Below, piece after piece: positions 34,116 through 43,806 of a stretch of 58,632 nucleotides of DNA; positions within the stretch are counted from its first letter, which is position 1; each line of letters opens with the position of its first letter. Source of the DNA: Bacteroidales bacterium (GTDB lineage Bacteria; Bacteroidota; Bacteroidia; Bacteroidales; UBA932); the NCBI GenBank assembly GCA_016293535.1, contig JAEDEB010000007.1, positions 1 through 58,632 on the forward strand. The letters run 5' to 3'. The notes below the pieces were generated by a model. That model saw nothing but the letters and a program-made list of their open reading frames with translations. It did no database searches and had not been told where the DNA came from. The position numbers and the translations under genes were made by a program.

Positions 34116-35963
34116 ATGAAATTCGAGCGCCACAAAAGACTCCTCATCGGCCTTGCCATCACCGCCGCCGTACTCGTAATCAGACTGTTCTGCATCCAGG
34201 TTCTGGAAGGCAGCTACAAGGACCTTTCCAACGCCAACGCAATGGTCCATGTTCCCGTCTATCCCACCAGGGGACTTATCCTGGACAGGAACGGGAACAT
34301 ACTTGTGGGCAACAAGATGTGCTACGACATAATGGTTACTCCGGCAGAAGTGAGGGAAGCCTTCGACACTGCAGCCTTCTGTTCCATCTTCGGTGTATCC
34401 CGGGAGTTCATGAGGGACAAGTTCAAGGAGTACCGCATGTACAGGAAAAAGATAGGTTACCGCAGTCTCGTGCTGATAAAGCAGGTGGAGCCGGAGACCT
34501 ATATGAAATTCGCCGAGATGGCGATGAAATTCCCGGGCTTCAAGGGACAGGCAAGGACCATACGTCAGTATCCCTACAATGCCGGAGGCAACCTCCTGGG
34601 CTATGTTTCGGAGGTGGACCAGGCTTACATAGACAAGAATCCCGGAGAGTACAGACCGGGTGACTACGCCGGGAAGACGGGCATCGAAGCCGCAAGAGAG
34701 AAGGAGCTGAGGGGCATAAAGGGCGACCGTATCTATCTAAGAAACAACAAGAACCAGATTGAAACCAGGTACATGGACGGAGAGATGGACATCGAGGCCG
34801 TCCCCGGCAAGGACGTAGTCACGACCATAGACGCGGAACTCCAGAACTACGGGCAGCGCCTGATGAAGAACAAGGTGGGCTCGCTGGTGGCAATCGAGCC
34901 GGAGACCGGCGAAATACTCACCCTTGTGTCAAGCCCCGGCATAGACGTGGACATGCTCGCGGACATTGGAAAATACTATGAACAGATATCCCGCAATCCG
35001 TACAAGCCAATGTTCAACCGCGCAGTCCAGGCTTCATACCCTCCCGGCTCGGTGTTCAAGCTCGTCAACGGACTGATAGGTCTGCAGGAGGGGGTGCTCA
35101 CCCCGGCCACGATGTACGGATGCTCGATGGGCTACCACTTCGGAAAGAACAAGCTGGGCTGCCACGCCCACAAATCCCCCATCAACCTCGAGGAGTCCAT
35201 CATGATGTCCTGCAACGCGTACTACTGCTATGTGCTCAAGAGCATCATAGAAAACAGGAAATACGAATCAATCGAAGAGGGCTTCAACAAGTGGAACGAG
35301 TATGTACACAGTTTCGGCTTCGGCGAGAAACTCGGCAGCGACTTCCCTTCCGAACTGGGCGGCAACATACCGACAGCCGAATTCTACAACAGGCGCTACG
35401 GGCGCGGACACTGGAAGGCCAACACGGTGATTTCCCTGTCCATAGGCCAGGGCGAAATAGGCTGTACCCCGCTCCACCTCGCAAATCTGTGCGCGACGAT
35501 AGCGAATCGCGGATATTATCGTATCCCTCACATAGTCAAGGACTCCGAGGGCATAGAGATTGATCCGAAATACCACGAGAAGCATTACACCATGGTCGAT
35601 ACCACCAATTTCCAGAAAATCATCGGAGGTATGTGGAGAGCCGTCAACAGTGCTCCCGGCACTGGCGGAACCGCATGGGTCGCAGCCGTGCCGGGGCTGG
35701 ACATATGCGGAAAGACCGGTACTGCACAGGTGCCGAGGGGCAGGGACAATTCCGTGTTCATCTGCTTTGCCCCGAAGGATGACCCGAAGATTGCCGTGGC
35801 CGCCTACGTGGAGCACGGAGGATTCGGTGCCACCTACGCCGCTCCCATCGCATCCCTGCTCGTTGAGAAATACCTCAACGGGGAGATAGAGGAGGGAGCG
35901 AGGAAAGACCTTGAACAGAGGATGCTCACAAGCGCCCTCATCAATGCCAACATCACCAAATGA
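34116..35963 (+). CDS. mrdA: penicillin-binding protein 2
   Basis: Class B transpeptidase of the elongasome. The 615-residue protein has an N-terminal transmembrane helix (LLIGLAITAAVLVIRLFCIQV), a dimerisation region (VPVYPTRGLILDRNGNILVGN), and a transpeptidase domain with SxxK in SYPPGSVFKLVNGL near residue 310, SxN in MMSCNAYYCYV and KTG in DICGKTGTAQVPRG. ATG 34116 was chosen because a longer reading would overlap mreD by over 100 bases. It overlaps rodA by four bases (ATGA). Confidence 0.96.
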   Translation: MKFERHKRLLIGLAITAAVLVIRLFCIQVLEGSYKDLSNANAMVHVPVYPTRGLILDRNGNILVGNKMCYDIMVTPAEVREAFDTAAFCSIFGVSREFMRDKFKEYRMYRKKIGYRSLVLIKQVEPETYMKFAEMAMKFPGFKGQARTIRQYPYNAGGNLLGYVSEVDQAYIDKNPGEYRPGDYAGKTGIEAAREKELRGIKGDRIYLRNNKNQIETRYMDGEMDIEAVPGKDVVTTIDAELQNYGQRLMKNKVGSLVAIEPETGEILTLVSSPGIDVDMLADIGKYYEQISRNPYKPMFNRAVQASYPPGSVFKLVNGLIGLQEGVLTPATMYGCSMGYHFGKNKLGCHAHKSPINLEESIMMSCNAYYCYVLKSIIENRKYESIEEGFNKWNEYVHSFGFGEKLGSDFPSELGGNIPTAEFYNRRYGRGHWKANTVISLSIGQGEIGCTPLHLANLCATIANRGYYRIPHIVKDSEGIEIDPKYHEKHYTMVDTTNFQKIIGGMWRAVNSAPGTGGTAWVAAVPGLDICGKTGTAQVPRGRDNSVFICFAPKDDPKIAVAAYVEHGGFGATYAAPIASLLVEKYLNGEIEEGARKDLEQRMLTSALINANITK

Positions 35964-37417
35964 TAAGGGGAGACAACAGAGGACGCGGATTCGTCAAGAC
36001 GGTGGACTGGGCTCTCATCGCCGTTTACCTGCTGCTCGTTCTGATCGGCTGGATGAACATATATTCGGCATCCTACAGTCCCGAAACGGTGTGGTACGAC
36101 TTCGCCGGCAGAAGCGGAAAGCAGCTCGTCTGGATAGCCGGCGCCATAGGCCTCGGCGCCCTTATACTCTTCGTCATTCCTCCTCGGCTGTACGAAACCA
36201 TCGCCGGGCCTGTATATGTGGTGATGCTGGTACTGCTGGTTGCCGTCATATTCCTCGGAACCGAACACAAGGGCTCCAATTCCTGGTTCAGTTTCGGACC
36301 CGTGAGCTTCCAGCCGGCCGAACTTTCGAAAATATCGACATCCATGATGCTGGCGGCATTCATGGGCCGGTACGGATACCGCATGAACTCGACAAGGGAT
36401 CTGCTGGTCACCCTGGGCATACTGGCGCTGCCGATGCTCGCGATACTGATGGAAAACGAAACCGGGTCCATGCTCGTGTACATAGGATTCGTGTTCATGC
36501 TCTACCGGGAAGGGCTTTCGGGCTGGATCATCGCCCTCGGCGCCCTTATTGTCGTCGTGTTCATAGTGACTCTGACCAAGTCTCCTTTCTCCGCCATACT
36601 TCTGGCAATGACAGCAATAACCCTCTGCAACGAAATAAGATGCGGGAGGCTCAAAAGATGGTTCGCCGTGTACTTCCCGATACTGATACTGCTTATTGCC
36701 TATGCAGTGGTGTGGTACAAGGTCTGCGATGTACGTCCGGACTGCCTTTTCTCGCAGTTCAAGCCCATCTATATTCTGATTCCTTTCCTCGTGGCCCTCT
36801 GTCTGGCCTATCTCATCATGGGATTCAGGAATATCAGCAATTTCAGGCTGCTTTCCATAGGAGCTCTTGTCGCCTGTGTGATAATGAGTTTCTCTGTGGA
36901 ATTCATTTTTGCCAATGTGCTGCAGGAACACCAGAGAAAGAGAATAGAGGTTCTTCTCGGGATGACCGAGGATCCTTCGGGAGTCGGTTATAACGTGAGG
37001 CAGTCGATGATTGCCATAGGCTCCGGAGGCTTCTTCGGCAAGGGCTACCTGAACGGCACCCAGACCACCTACGGCTTTGTGCCGGAACAGAGCACCGATT
37101 TCATCTTCTGCACAATAGGCGAGGAATGGGGCTTCTTCGGAGCGACACTTGTCATACTGCTCTATGTCTTCCTGATATGGAGAATACTTCGCGCAGCCGA
37201 AAACAGCCGCGAGGGATTCACTCGCATATACGGTTACTGCGTGGCCTGCTGCTTCTTCATGCATCTTGTCATCAACATAGGTATGACCATAGGTCTGATG
37301 CCTGTCATCGGCATCCCTCTGCCTTTCCTCAGCTACGGAGGTTCCTCCCTGTGGTCCTTCACGATAATGCTGTTCATATTCATCGCACTCGTGAGAAATG
37401 AAAGGAGGTTCTTCTGA
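35960..37417 (+). CDS. rodA: rod shape-determining SEDS glycosyltransferase RodA
   Basis: SEDS-family peptidoglycan polymerase partnered with PBP2. The 485-residue protein has about ten membrane segments, starting VDWALIAVYLLLVLIGWMNIYSAS, with the periplasmic YNVRQSMIAIGSGGFFGKGYLNGTQ near residue 350, VPEQSTDFIFCTIGEEWG, and GIPLPFLSYGGSSLW near the end, all SEDS hallmarks. The mid-protein hydrophobic region (about 205-300) is longer than in Proteobacteria, which explains the length. Stop and next start share one base (TGATG), so the NlpC gene is translationally coupled. Confidence 0.95.
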   Translation: MIRGDNRGRGFVKTVDWALIAVYLLLVLIGWMNIYSASYSPETVWYDFAGRSGKQLVWIAGAIGLGALILFVIPPRLYETIAGPVYVVMLVLLVAVIFLGTEHKGSNSWFSFGPVSFQPAELSKISTSMMLAAFMGRYGYRMNSTRDLLVTLGILALPMLAILMENETGSMLVYIGFVFMLYREGLSGWIIALGALIVVVFIVTLTKSPFSAILLAMTAITLCNEIRCGRLKRWFAVYFPILILLIAYAVVWYKVCDVRPDCLFSQFKPIYILIPFLVALCLAYLIMGFRNISNFRLLSIGALVACVIMSFSVEFIFANVLQEHQRKRIEVLLGMTEDPSGVGYNVRQSMIAIGSGGFFGKGYLNGTQTTYGFVPEQSTDFIFCTIGEEWGFFGATLVILLYVFLIWRILRAAENSREGFTRIYGYCVACCFFMHLVINIGMTIGLMPVIGIPLPFLSYGGSSLWSFTIMLFIFIALVRNERRFF

Positions 37418-38262
37418 TGAGATACTTCGGCTCACTGTTTCGCGCGGCCTTCGTCTGCGCAGGCATACTCGCCGCCGTGGCGGCGGGGACGGGGCCCGTC
37501 TGCGCTGAAAACTCCGCCTGGATAGAAAATATGAACAGCGGCTCCGGACTGGCGGAAAGCGGCAAGGCTTACAGCGGCAAGGAGGACAAGGGGAGGAATG
37601 GAAGAAAGGCAAGGAAGCTGGCACCGGCGGAGGAGGAAAGCCAGCAGACGGGCAGCAGGAGGCAGAGGATATCCCTATCCCTGGACCTTGCTGCGCTGAG
37701 GGACTCCATAAGCGCGATGGAACAGCGCAACCTTGCCGACCTGAAGAAGGAACTGGACAGGGCCGATTCCGTGGCGTATGACTCCCTGATGAGAGCCTTT
37801 GCTGCAAAGACGAGGATAAGACCGGTCTTCAACCCTTCGAGCGGAAGCTATCTCGGGGATCTCGCCGTGAGCATAGCCTACGAACACCTCGGCAAGCCTT
37901 ACAGATGGGGCGCCGAGGGCCCTGAGGCCTTTGACTGCTCCGGCTTCGTGATGTACTGCTTCCGCCAGCTTGGATACAGGCTTCCGCGAACCTCGAGGGA
38001 GATGTACAGGGAAGGGGCGGCTGTGGAGATTCCGGAACTTAAGAAGGGAGACCTCGTGTTCTGGAGCGGCAGGAGGGGTTCCGTCGGAGCCACGATAGGG
38101 CACGTGGGCATAGTCGCTGACGTGGATTACGACAGGGGCTTCTTCTATTTCATACACGCCAACAGCGGTGGCGGCGGAGTGACTGTCTCCCGCAGTGACG
38201 AAAGGTATTTCCTCCTCCATTACAAGGGCGCAAGAAGGATTGTCCCCCTTGACAAGAACTGA
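37417..38262 (+). CDS. secreted NlpC/P60 (C40) peptidoglycan endopeptidase
   Basis: Predicted cell-wall hydrolase cutting stem peptides. The 281-residue protein has a signal peptide (FRAAFVCAGILAAVAAGTGPVCA), a basic low-complexity linker (about 45-85), a helical segment (about 85-130) and a C-terminal C40 domain with catalytic Cys174 in FDCSGFVMYCF, His229 in IGHVGIVADV and His247 in YFIHANSG. The triad is intact. Being fused into the rod operon, it likely opens the wall for elongation; that is inference. Confidence 0.92.
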   Translation: MRYFGSLFRAAFVCAGILAAVAAGTGPVCAENSAWIENMNSGSGLAESGKAYSGKEDKGRNGRKARKLAPAEEESQQTGSRRQRISLSLDLAALRDSISAMEQRNLADLKKELDRADSVAYDSLMRAFAAKTRIRPVFNPSSGSYLGDLAVSIAYEHLGKPYRWGAEGPEAFDCSGFVMYCFRQLGYRLPRTSREMYREGAAVEIPELKKGDLVFWSGRRGSVGATIGHVGIVADVDYDRGFFYFIHANSGGGGVTVSRSDERYFLLHYKGARRIVPLDKN

Positions 38263-38282
38263 ATGAAAGAAAACACAATAAT

Positions 38283-39536
38283 ATGACAAGCAGGATAAGA
38301 AAGATCGAGCTCTGGCCGGAAGGACAGCTCAAAATCGAATGGGTGAGGCATCATATGCCTCTTCTGAACTCCATAGAGGAACAATTCGGCAGGGAACTCC
38401 CCTTCAAGGGCCTCAAGGTGGCCCTTTCCGTACACCTCGAGGCAAAGACGGCATATCTGTGCAAGGTGCTCGCCGCCGGCGGGGCGCAGATGTATGTAAC
38501 CGGATCCAACCCCCTCTCCACCCAGGACGACATTGCCGCTGCCCTCGTACACGACGGGCTGAACGTTTTCGCCTGGTACGGGGCGACGGCGGAAGAGTAT
38601 CAGGAGCACTGCCGTGAGGTCATCAAAGTGGGTCCTGACATAATTGTCGACGACGGCGGCGACCTCGTGAACCTCATACACAGCGAGTATCCCGAACTCC
38701 TCGACTCGGTGATAGGGGGCTGCGAGGAGACCACCACGGGCATACTGCGCCTTATGCGCATGGACAGGGAAGGAAAGCTGCGCTTCCCTATGATGCTGGT
38801 CAACAACGCCGACTGCAAGCATCTCTTCGACAACCGTTACGGCACGGGACAGTCCGTATGGGACGGCATCAACCGCACGACCAACCTCATAGTGGCGGGC
38901 AAGACCGTCGTCGTGGCCGGTTACGGATGGTGCGGAAAGGGCGTGGCGATGAGGGCCAAGGGCCTCGGTGCCGAGGTCATAGTCACTGAGGTCGATCCTG
39001 TCAAGGCAATAGAGGCCGTGATGGACGGTTTCAAGGTGATGAAGATGCGCCAGGCTGCGGCTCTGGGCGACATATTCGTGACTGTCACCGGCTGCGACGC
39101 GGTGATATGTACCGAAGATTTCCTCCGTATGAAGGACGGGGCGATATGCTGCAACGCCGGACATTTCGACTGCGAAGTCGATGTCGCCGGGCTCAAGGCG
39201 ATGGCAAAGGAGGTCAGGGAGGCGAGGAAGAACATCACCGGCTACCTTCTGGAAAACGGGCGCCGCATATACGTACTCGCGGAGGGAAGGCTCGTGAACC
39301 TCGCCGCCGGGGACGGGCATCCGGCTGAAATCATGGACATGTCATTCGCAATCCAGGCCCTGAGCGCCCGATATCTCGCAGAGCACAGGGACAGCATCAG
39401 CCGCATTCCGGGAAAGATGGTGAACGACGTTCCGAAAGAGATAGACAACAGCGTTGCAAGGCTGCGTCTTGAGGCCTGGGGATACGAAATAGACGACCTC
39501 ACTCCGGAACAGCGGAAATATCTTTACGGGGATTGA
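38283..39536 (+). CDS. ahcY: adenosylhomocysteinase (short form)
   Basis: Hydrolyses S-adenosylhomocysteine to adenosine and homocysteine, with bound NAD. The 417-residue protein shows VTGSNPLSTQDDIAAAL near residue 75, EETTTGILRL near 155, VVVAGYGWCGKGVAMRAKGLGA near 220 and NAGHFDCEVD near 285. It is the shorter form without the roughly 40-residue insertion found in the longer (about 470-residue) enzymes. It follows the NlpC gene by 20 bases and may be read with it. Confidence 0.94.
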   Translation: MTSRIRKIELWPEGQLKIEWVRHHMPLLNSIEEQFGRELPFKGLKVALSVHLEAKTAYLCKVLAAGGAQMYVTGSNPLSTQDDIAAALVHDGLNVFAWYGATAEEYQEHCREVIKVGPDIIVDDGGDLVNLIHSEYPELLDSVIGGCEETTTGILRLMRMDREGKLRFPMMLVNNADCKHLFDNRYGTGQSVWDGINRTTNLIVAGKTVVVAGYGWCGKGVAMRAKGLGAEVIVTEVDPVKAIEAVMDGFKVMKMRQAAALGDIFVTVTGCDAVICTEDFLRMKDGAICCNAGHFDCEVDVAGLKAMAKEVREARKNITGYLLENGRRIYVLAEGRLVNLAAGDGHPAEIMDMSFAIQALSARYLAEHRDSISRIPGKMVNDVPKEIDNSVARLRLEAWGYEIDDLTPEQRKYLYGD

Positions 39537-39584
39537 ATCCCGGGGAGACGGCAAGAAATAAGAATCTCCGGCCGCCACCCGTTC

Positions 39585-39616
39585 TTTGTATTTTTAAATT
39601 CTTTTACATAGATTTG
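39585..39616 (+). promoter_or_regulatory. near-consensus promoter of the seven-gene putative haem-uptake operon
   Basis: TTTG (39585-39588), exactly 20 bases, then TAGATTTG (39609-39616). The leader that follows, about 70 bases, contains a seven-pair stem, TCTGGAA with TTCCAGA, with a 20-odd base loop between roughly 39627 and 39665. No recognisable Fur box is seen. This is the best-matching promoter in the window together with that of rplM. Confidence 0.65.
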
Positions 39617-39690
39617 TTGTCCCGGGGTTCTGGAACGGCTCTTCAGCGTGCGGTTTTCCAGAGTCCCTGAAACGGACTTAACGGTAGTGT

Positions 39691-42510
39691 ATGTTCAGGA
39701 AAATTGTCACCATATCCCTATTGCTTCTGGCCGGGTCATCGGCCTTCGGTCAGAAACAGAACCGGGCAACAATCAGCGGAACCGTGGTTTCTGCCGCTGA
39801 CGGCAAGGCCATGGACTTCGTGAGCGTCGTCGTGAAGCCGTCGGAGCTGTACAGCGTAACCGACAGGGAAGGTCGATTCAGCATAGGGAATATCCCTTCG
39901 GGCAATGTCTCCCTCTCCGTCCAGTACTTCGGAATGGAAACCATAGACACCACCTTCTATGTAAAGAACGGCGGGCGCTATGAGTTGGAGTTTGCGATGA
40001 AGGAGTCTTCCTTCAGGCTTGACAACGTGGTGGTCGTGGCAACCGGCAGCAAAGCCGGCAGCAGCACGGCCTCCAACATCTCCCGCCAGGCCATGGACCA
40101 CATACAGTCCGGTTCCCTGAAGGATGTTATGGCCCTGCTCCCGGGAGTTGCCGTCTCCAACCCGTCTCTCTCAAAGGCCCAGGCCCTGAACATAAGGACG
40201 CTCTCCGTGCAGAGCAGCGACGGAAAACTTTCCTCAAGTGCGAGCATGAACAGTCTCGGAACTGCCGTCATCGTCGACGGAGCTCCGCTTTCCAACAATG
40301 CCAACATGCAGGTGCTGTCCCCCTCGATGGTGGGAAACTCCACCCCTGAAACCGGCGGAGCCTCCCCTACGGCGGGAGTGGACGTAAGGGCCCTGTCCAC
40401 CGACAACATCGAATCCGTCGAGGTCATACGAGGCATCCCATCCGTTGCCTACGGCGACATGACTTCCGGAGTCGTGGTGGTTAAGTCACGCGCGGGCAAA
40501 TCGCCTCTGAACATCAGGTTCAAAACCAATCCGAACATCTACCAGCTGTCTGCCGCCAAGGGCTTCGGCCTGAGAGGGGACGGCGGAGACCTCAATGTAT
40601 CAGCGGATTACGCGTATAATCTAAATTCCCTTACCAAGTCTTTCGCCTCCTACCAGAGGGCATCCCTCAAGGGTCTCTGGTCCATTATGCCAGGTCAGAA
40701 GACCTCGGTAAACACCGCGCTTACCCTCAACTACGGATATGACAGGACCAAGCTGAATCCCGACGACGAGAAGACCCATACCCAGTCCAAAGCCACGGAC
40801 CTGGGCATAAGCTTCAACAACAACGGAAACTGGAACGCCGGTCTGGGCTGGTTCCGTTCCCTGGACTGGACGGCGTCGTTCACCTTCACGAACAAGGACT
40901 CCCACTACGAGTCCCTCGCCACCAATGCGCTGAACCTCTATTCCACCGCGATGGAGGACGGCATGGTCTATACCAACATTGCGGGCCTGCAACTGAATGA
41001 CGCCGACGGCAACAGGATAACCAACGTTTCCGAGGATTCTCCAGTGACCGGCCGCGTGCTCCCTTACAGCTATCTCTACCAGTACGACATCTTCGGCAAG
41101 GAACTGAACGGCTTTGCGAAAATCAACGCCCGCCTGGGAAAATCCTGGGAGAAGGTAAATGAGAGGATTCTGGTCGGAGCCGATTACAAGACGGACGGAA
41201 ACCTGGGAAAGGGAGCGGTCTATGATGACGCAACCCCTCCTTTCCGCACGACCAACATGTCCTCCGGATACAGGAGAAGACCTTACTACGACATCCCTTT
41301 CATACATCAGATAGGTCTTTACGCCGAGAATGTCTTCGACTGGACCTTCGCGGGGAGGAAACTTGCCGTGACTGCGGGAGTGCGCTTCGACTGGGTTAAT
41401 TCCCTCACCTCAGTCGCTCCGCGTATCAATGCATCCATCGATATCTTCCCAGAGGTTTTCACGCTTCGCGGAGGCTGGGGCATCACCTCGAAAGCTCCGA
41501 CAAGCCTGTACCTCTACCCCAACTACGCATATCAGGACCTCGTCAACTACAACGGCATGAGCTCGTCCATTCCGGAAGAGGAGAGACTGCTCGTCGCCAC
41601 AACGAGAGTGTACGACACGAGGAACTACAATTTGGAAATAGCCAGGAACAGAAAGGCCGAGATAGGGTTCGACGCCCTCATAGCCGGAAGGTTCAGGATA
41701 TCAGTCACCGCTTTCGACGAACTGATGAACAACGGCTACACCTTCTCCATCACTCCGGAGAGCATCAAGTGGACCCAGTATCAGCAGTACGAAGTGGCGT
41801 CAAAAAATCCCGGCGGCATACCTACTCTCAAGGCGGGGACCACATACAACACCTTCTTCACCTACTATACTCCGACCAACAACCTGAGGATCTGGAACAG
41901 CGGTGTGGAGTATGAGATAGATCTGGGAAGATTCGATGCTATAAGGACCTCCTTTTACATCAACGGAGCCTGGATGAGGACCTCTACGACCTACCTCGGC
42001 AACACTTTCAGCACGAGGACGTCGACGGCCATAGAGAACCACATAGGAGTGTATGCGCCTGCAAAGTCGACCTCCTATGCGGAGAACCTCAACACCACCT
42101 TCAGAATCACCCACAACATCCCGAGGATAGGTTTTGTGGTGACCCTTACCGGCCAGGCCAACTGGTACTCGAAGTCCTGGGCCACCTACCGCAACGACGA
42201 GATGTTCGAAAGCTATATAGACTACAGGGACGGTCAGATCAAGCCTTTCGATCCTTCGAAGAAGGACGATCCGGAGTTCTCATACCTCTTCCCTACCCTG
42301 AGCGACAGCCGTTTCATAGTCGACAAGGTGTTCCCGACCTTCCTTCTGAACCTCAACCTCACCAAGGAAATAGGAGAACTCCTGACGGCCTCGTTCTATG
42401 TCAACAACGTGTTCAATTCACGCCCTATCTGGAAACCTGAGGTGGGAGAGACGAAGGAGCTCGGCATTCCTATCTTCTTCGGTTTCGAACTCAAACTGAC
42501 CATCAAGTAA
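39691..42510 (+). CDS. TonB-dependent outer-membrane receptor
   Basis: Predicted energy-dependent importer of a large or scarce ligand. The 939-residue protein has a signal peptide (KIVTISLLLLAGSSAFG), a carboxypeptidase-regulatory-like beta-sandwich (about 24-110; GTVVSAADGKAMDFVSVVVK), a TonB-box-like DNVVVVATGS near 112, a plug (about 125-270; IESVEVIRGIPSVAYGDMTSGVVVVKSR) and a long beta-barrel rich in alternating aromatic strands ending FFGFELKLTIK. No SusD partner adjoins, so it is not a typical glycan locus. First gene of an operon with DUF4876, DUF6850, three cysteine-peptidase-like and one HmuY-like gene; haem or another metal-linked ligand is inferred. Confidence 0.93.
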   Translation: MFRKIVTISLLLLAGSSAFGQKQNRATISGTVVSAADGKAMDFVSVVVKPSELYSVTDREGRFSIGNIPSGNVSLSVQYFGMETIDTTFYVKNGGRYELEFAMKESSFRLDNVVVVATGSKAGSSTASNISRQAMDHIQSGSLKDVMALLPGVAVSNPSLSKAQALNIRTLSVQSSDGKLSSSASMNSLGTAVIVDGAPLSNNANMQVLSPSMVGNSTPETGGASPTAGVDVRALSTDNIESVEVIRGIPSVAYGDMTSGVVVVKSRAGKSPLNIRFKTNPNIYQLSAAKGFGLRGDGGDLNVSADYAYNLNSLTKSFASYQRASLKGLWSIMPGQKTSVNTALTLNYGYDRTKLNPDDEKTHTQSKATDLGISFNNNGNWNAGLGWFRSLDWTASFTFTNKDSHYESLATNALNLYSTAMEDGMVYTNIAGLQLNDADGNRITNVSEDSPVTGRVLPYSYLYQYDIFGKELNGFAKINARLGKSWEKVNERILVGADYKTDGNLGKGAVYDDATPPFRTTNMSSGYRRRPYYDIPFIHQIGLYAENVFDWTFAGRKLAVTAGVRFDWVNSLTSVAPRINASIDIFPEVFTLRGGWGITSKAPTSLYLYPNYAYQDLVNYNGMSSSIPEEERLLVATTRVYDTRNYNLEIARNRKAEIGFDALIAGRFRISVTAFDELMNNGYTFSITPESIKWTQYQQYEVASKNPGGIPTLKAGTTYNTFFTYYTPTNNLRIWNSGVEYEIDLGRFDAIRTSFYINGAWMRTSTTYLGNTFSTRTSTAIENHIGVYAPAKSTSYAENLNTTFRITHNIPRIGFVVTLTGQANWYSKSWATYRNDEMFESYIDYRDGQIKPFDPSKKDDPEFSYLFPTLSDSRFIVDKVFPTFLLNLNLTKEIGELLTASFYVNNVFNSRPIWKPEVGETKELGIPIFFGFELKLTIK

Positions 42511-42536
42511 AACAACCAACAAATATGTACAAAGAC

Positions 42537-43796
42537 ATGAAAAAGTATTCGTTGATTCTTGCCGCTCTGGCCATTCTCGGAGCCGCAAGCGTGTCCTGCG
42601 ACAAGGTCGGAGGCACAAAGAGCATTTCCGTATCGGCAGTCATATCCGAGGAAGGCATAGCAGAGGAACTTCCAAGGCCTGACAGCTATGACGTGACATT
42701 TACCAACACCACTACGATGCAGTCCGTGACCGTCAAGAGCGAGAACGGAATTGCAGTGGCTACCGGCATCATCCCGGGCATCTACAACATTTCGGCGGCA
42801 GGAAGCGCGGTCGAGGGCAGCTACAGCTATTACTATGCGGGTTCGGCCCAGGGAGTAAGCCTGCTCAAGGACAATGACAACGCAACCGTAACCGTCGTTG
42901 CCAGCAAGGAGTCCGCTCTCATCCTCAAGGAAATATATTACACGGGATGCAAAGTGACCAAGGAAGTAGACGGGGAGACGACCGAGAACAACTATTTCCG
43001 CGACCAGTTCTACGAGATATACAACAACAGCCCTGAAACTGTCTATGTGGACGGACTGTGCTTTGCCATACAGCTTTTCGCCTCCTATGACTACTCGATA
43101 GTATACGATTTCGATATCGAGAACAAGGACAACTATGTGTTCACCCAAAACGTATGGCAGATTCCAGGCGACGGCACCAAGTATCCTCTTAAGCCGGGCG
43201 AGTCCATCGTTCTTGCACAGTGGGCTACTGACCACAAGGCTGCGGATCTGACTGCAGGCCAGTCTCCTGTTGACCTTTCCGGAGCTGAGTTCGAATTCTT
43301 CATCAAGGCCGGACCTGTATGGGGAGCAACTCTTACCGACGGAGACGCCGTCAATCTTGAAAGGGTATCGAATGCAATGGGCTACCCGGGCATACAGTAT
43401 CTTACCTCTACCTCCGGATGCAACTATCTGATCTTCAAGCCGAGCCAGCCTGTCAGAACTTCAGACTACATCGTTCCAACAAACGACACGCCTACTGTAA
43501 ACAACTACGCAATTGAGATTCTCCGCTCCGACATTATCGATGCTGTACAGGCAATTTCTGGCGAGGACGCAGTACAAAACATCGGAATGCCTTCTTCTCT
43601 CGACGCAGGCTACATCTGGTGCTCGAACGACTATTCCGGAGAAAGCATCAGCAGGAAGGTCAAGGAAACTCTCGCAGACGGCCGCGTGGTATATCAGGAC
43701 ACCAACAACACCAGCAACGACTTCGTTCTGAACAGCACTCCTGAGATAAGGCGCGGAGGCGCAAAGGTTCCTTCCTGGAATACCTGGATCAAGTAA
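42537..43796 (+). CDS. DUF4876-type surface lipoprotein
   Basis: A 419-residue predicted lipoprotein: signal KKYSLILAALAILGAASVSC, acylated at the cysteine. The mature part starts with a beta-sandwich resembling an Ig-like carrier domain (SYDVTFTNTTTMQSVTVKSENGIA), then a larger domain with GCKVTKEVDGETTENNYFRDQFYEIYNNS and YPLKPGESIVLAQWATDH that recalls lamin-tail-like folds. I assign DUF4876 from remembered sequence features; function is unknown. An ATG four codons upstream (42525) is possible. It follows the receptor closely, so it may be the receptor's ligand-binding partner in place of SusD. Confidence 0.78.
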   Translation: MKKYSLILAALAILGAASVSCDKVGGTKSISVSAVISEEGIAEELPRPDSYDVTFTNTTTMQSVTVKSENGIAVATGIIPGIYNISAAGSAVEGSYSYYYAGSAQGVSLLKDNDNATVTVVASKESALILKEIYYTGCKVTKEVDGETTENNYFRDQFYEIYNNSPETVYVDGLCFAIQLFASYDYSIVYDFDIENKDNYVFTQNVWQIPGDGTKYPLKPGESIVLAQWATDHKAADLTAGQSPVDLSGAEFEFFIKAGPVWGATLTDGDAVNLERVSNAMGYPGIQYLTSTSGCNYLIFKPSQPVRTSDYIVPTNDTPTVNNYAIEILRSDIIDAVQAISGEDAVQNIGMPSSLDAGYIWCSNDYSGESISRKVKETLADGRVVYQDTNNTSNDFVLNSTPEIRRGGAKVPSWNTWIK

Positions 43797-43806
43797 GTAA
43801 TCTTCA

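Noticed and set aside
35834..37807. 657-residue minus-strand ORF
   Set aside because: It lies antisense to mrdA and rodA, both with full motif sets and operon overlaps; its translation is low-complexity proline/histidine/glutamate sequence with no family features.
39526..39546. GGGATT/AATCCC palindrome at the ahcY stop as a terminator
   Set aside because: The loop would be one to three bases and no T-run follows.
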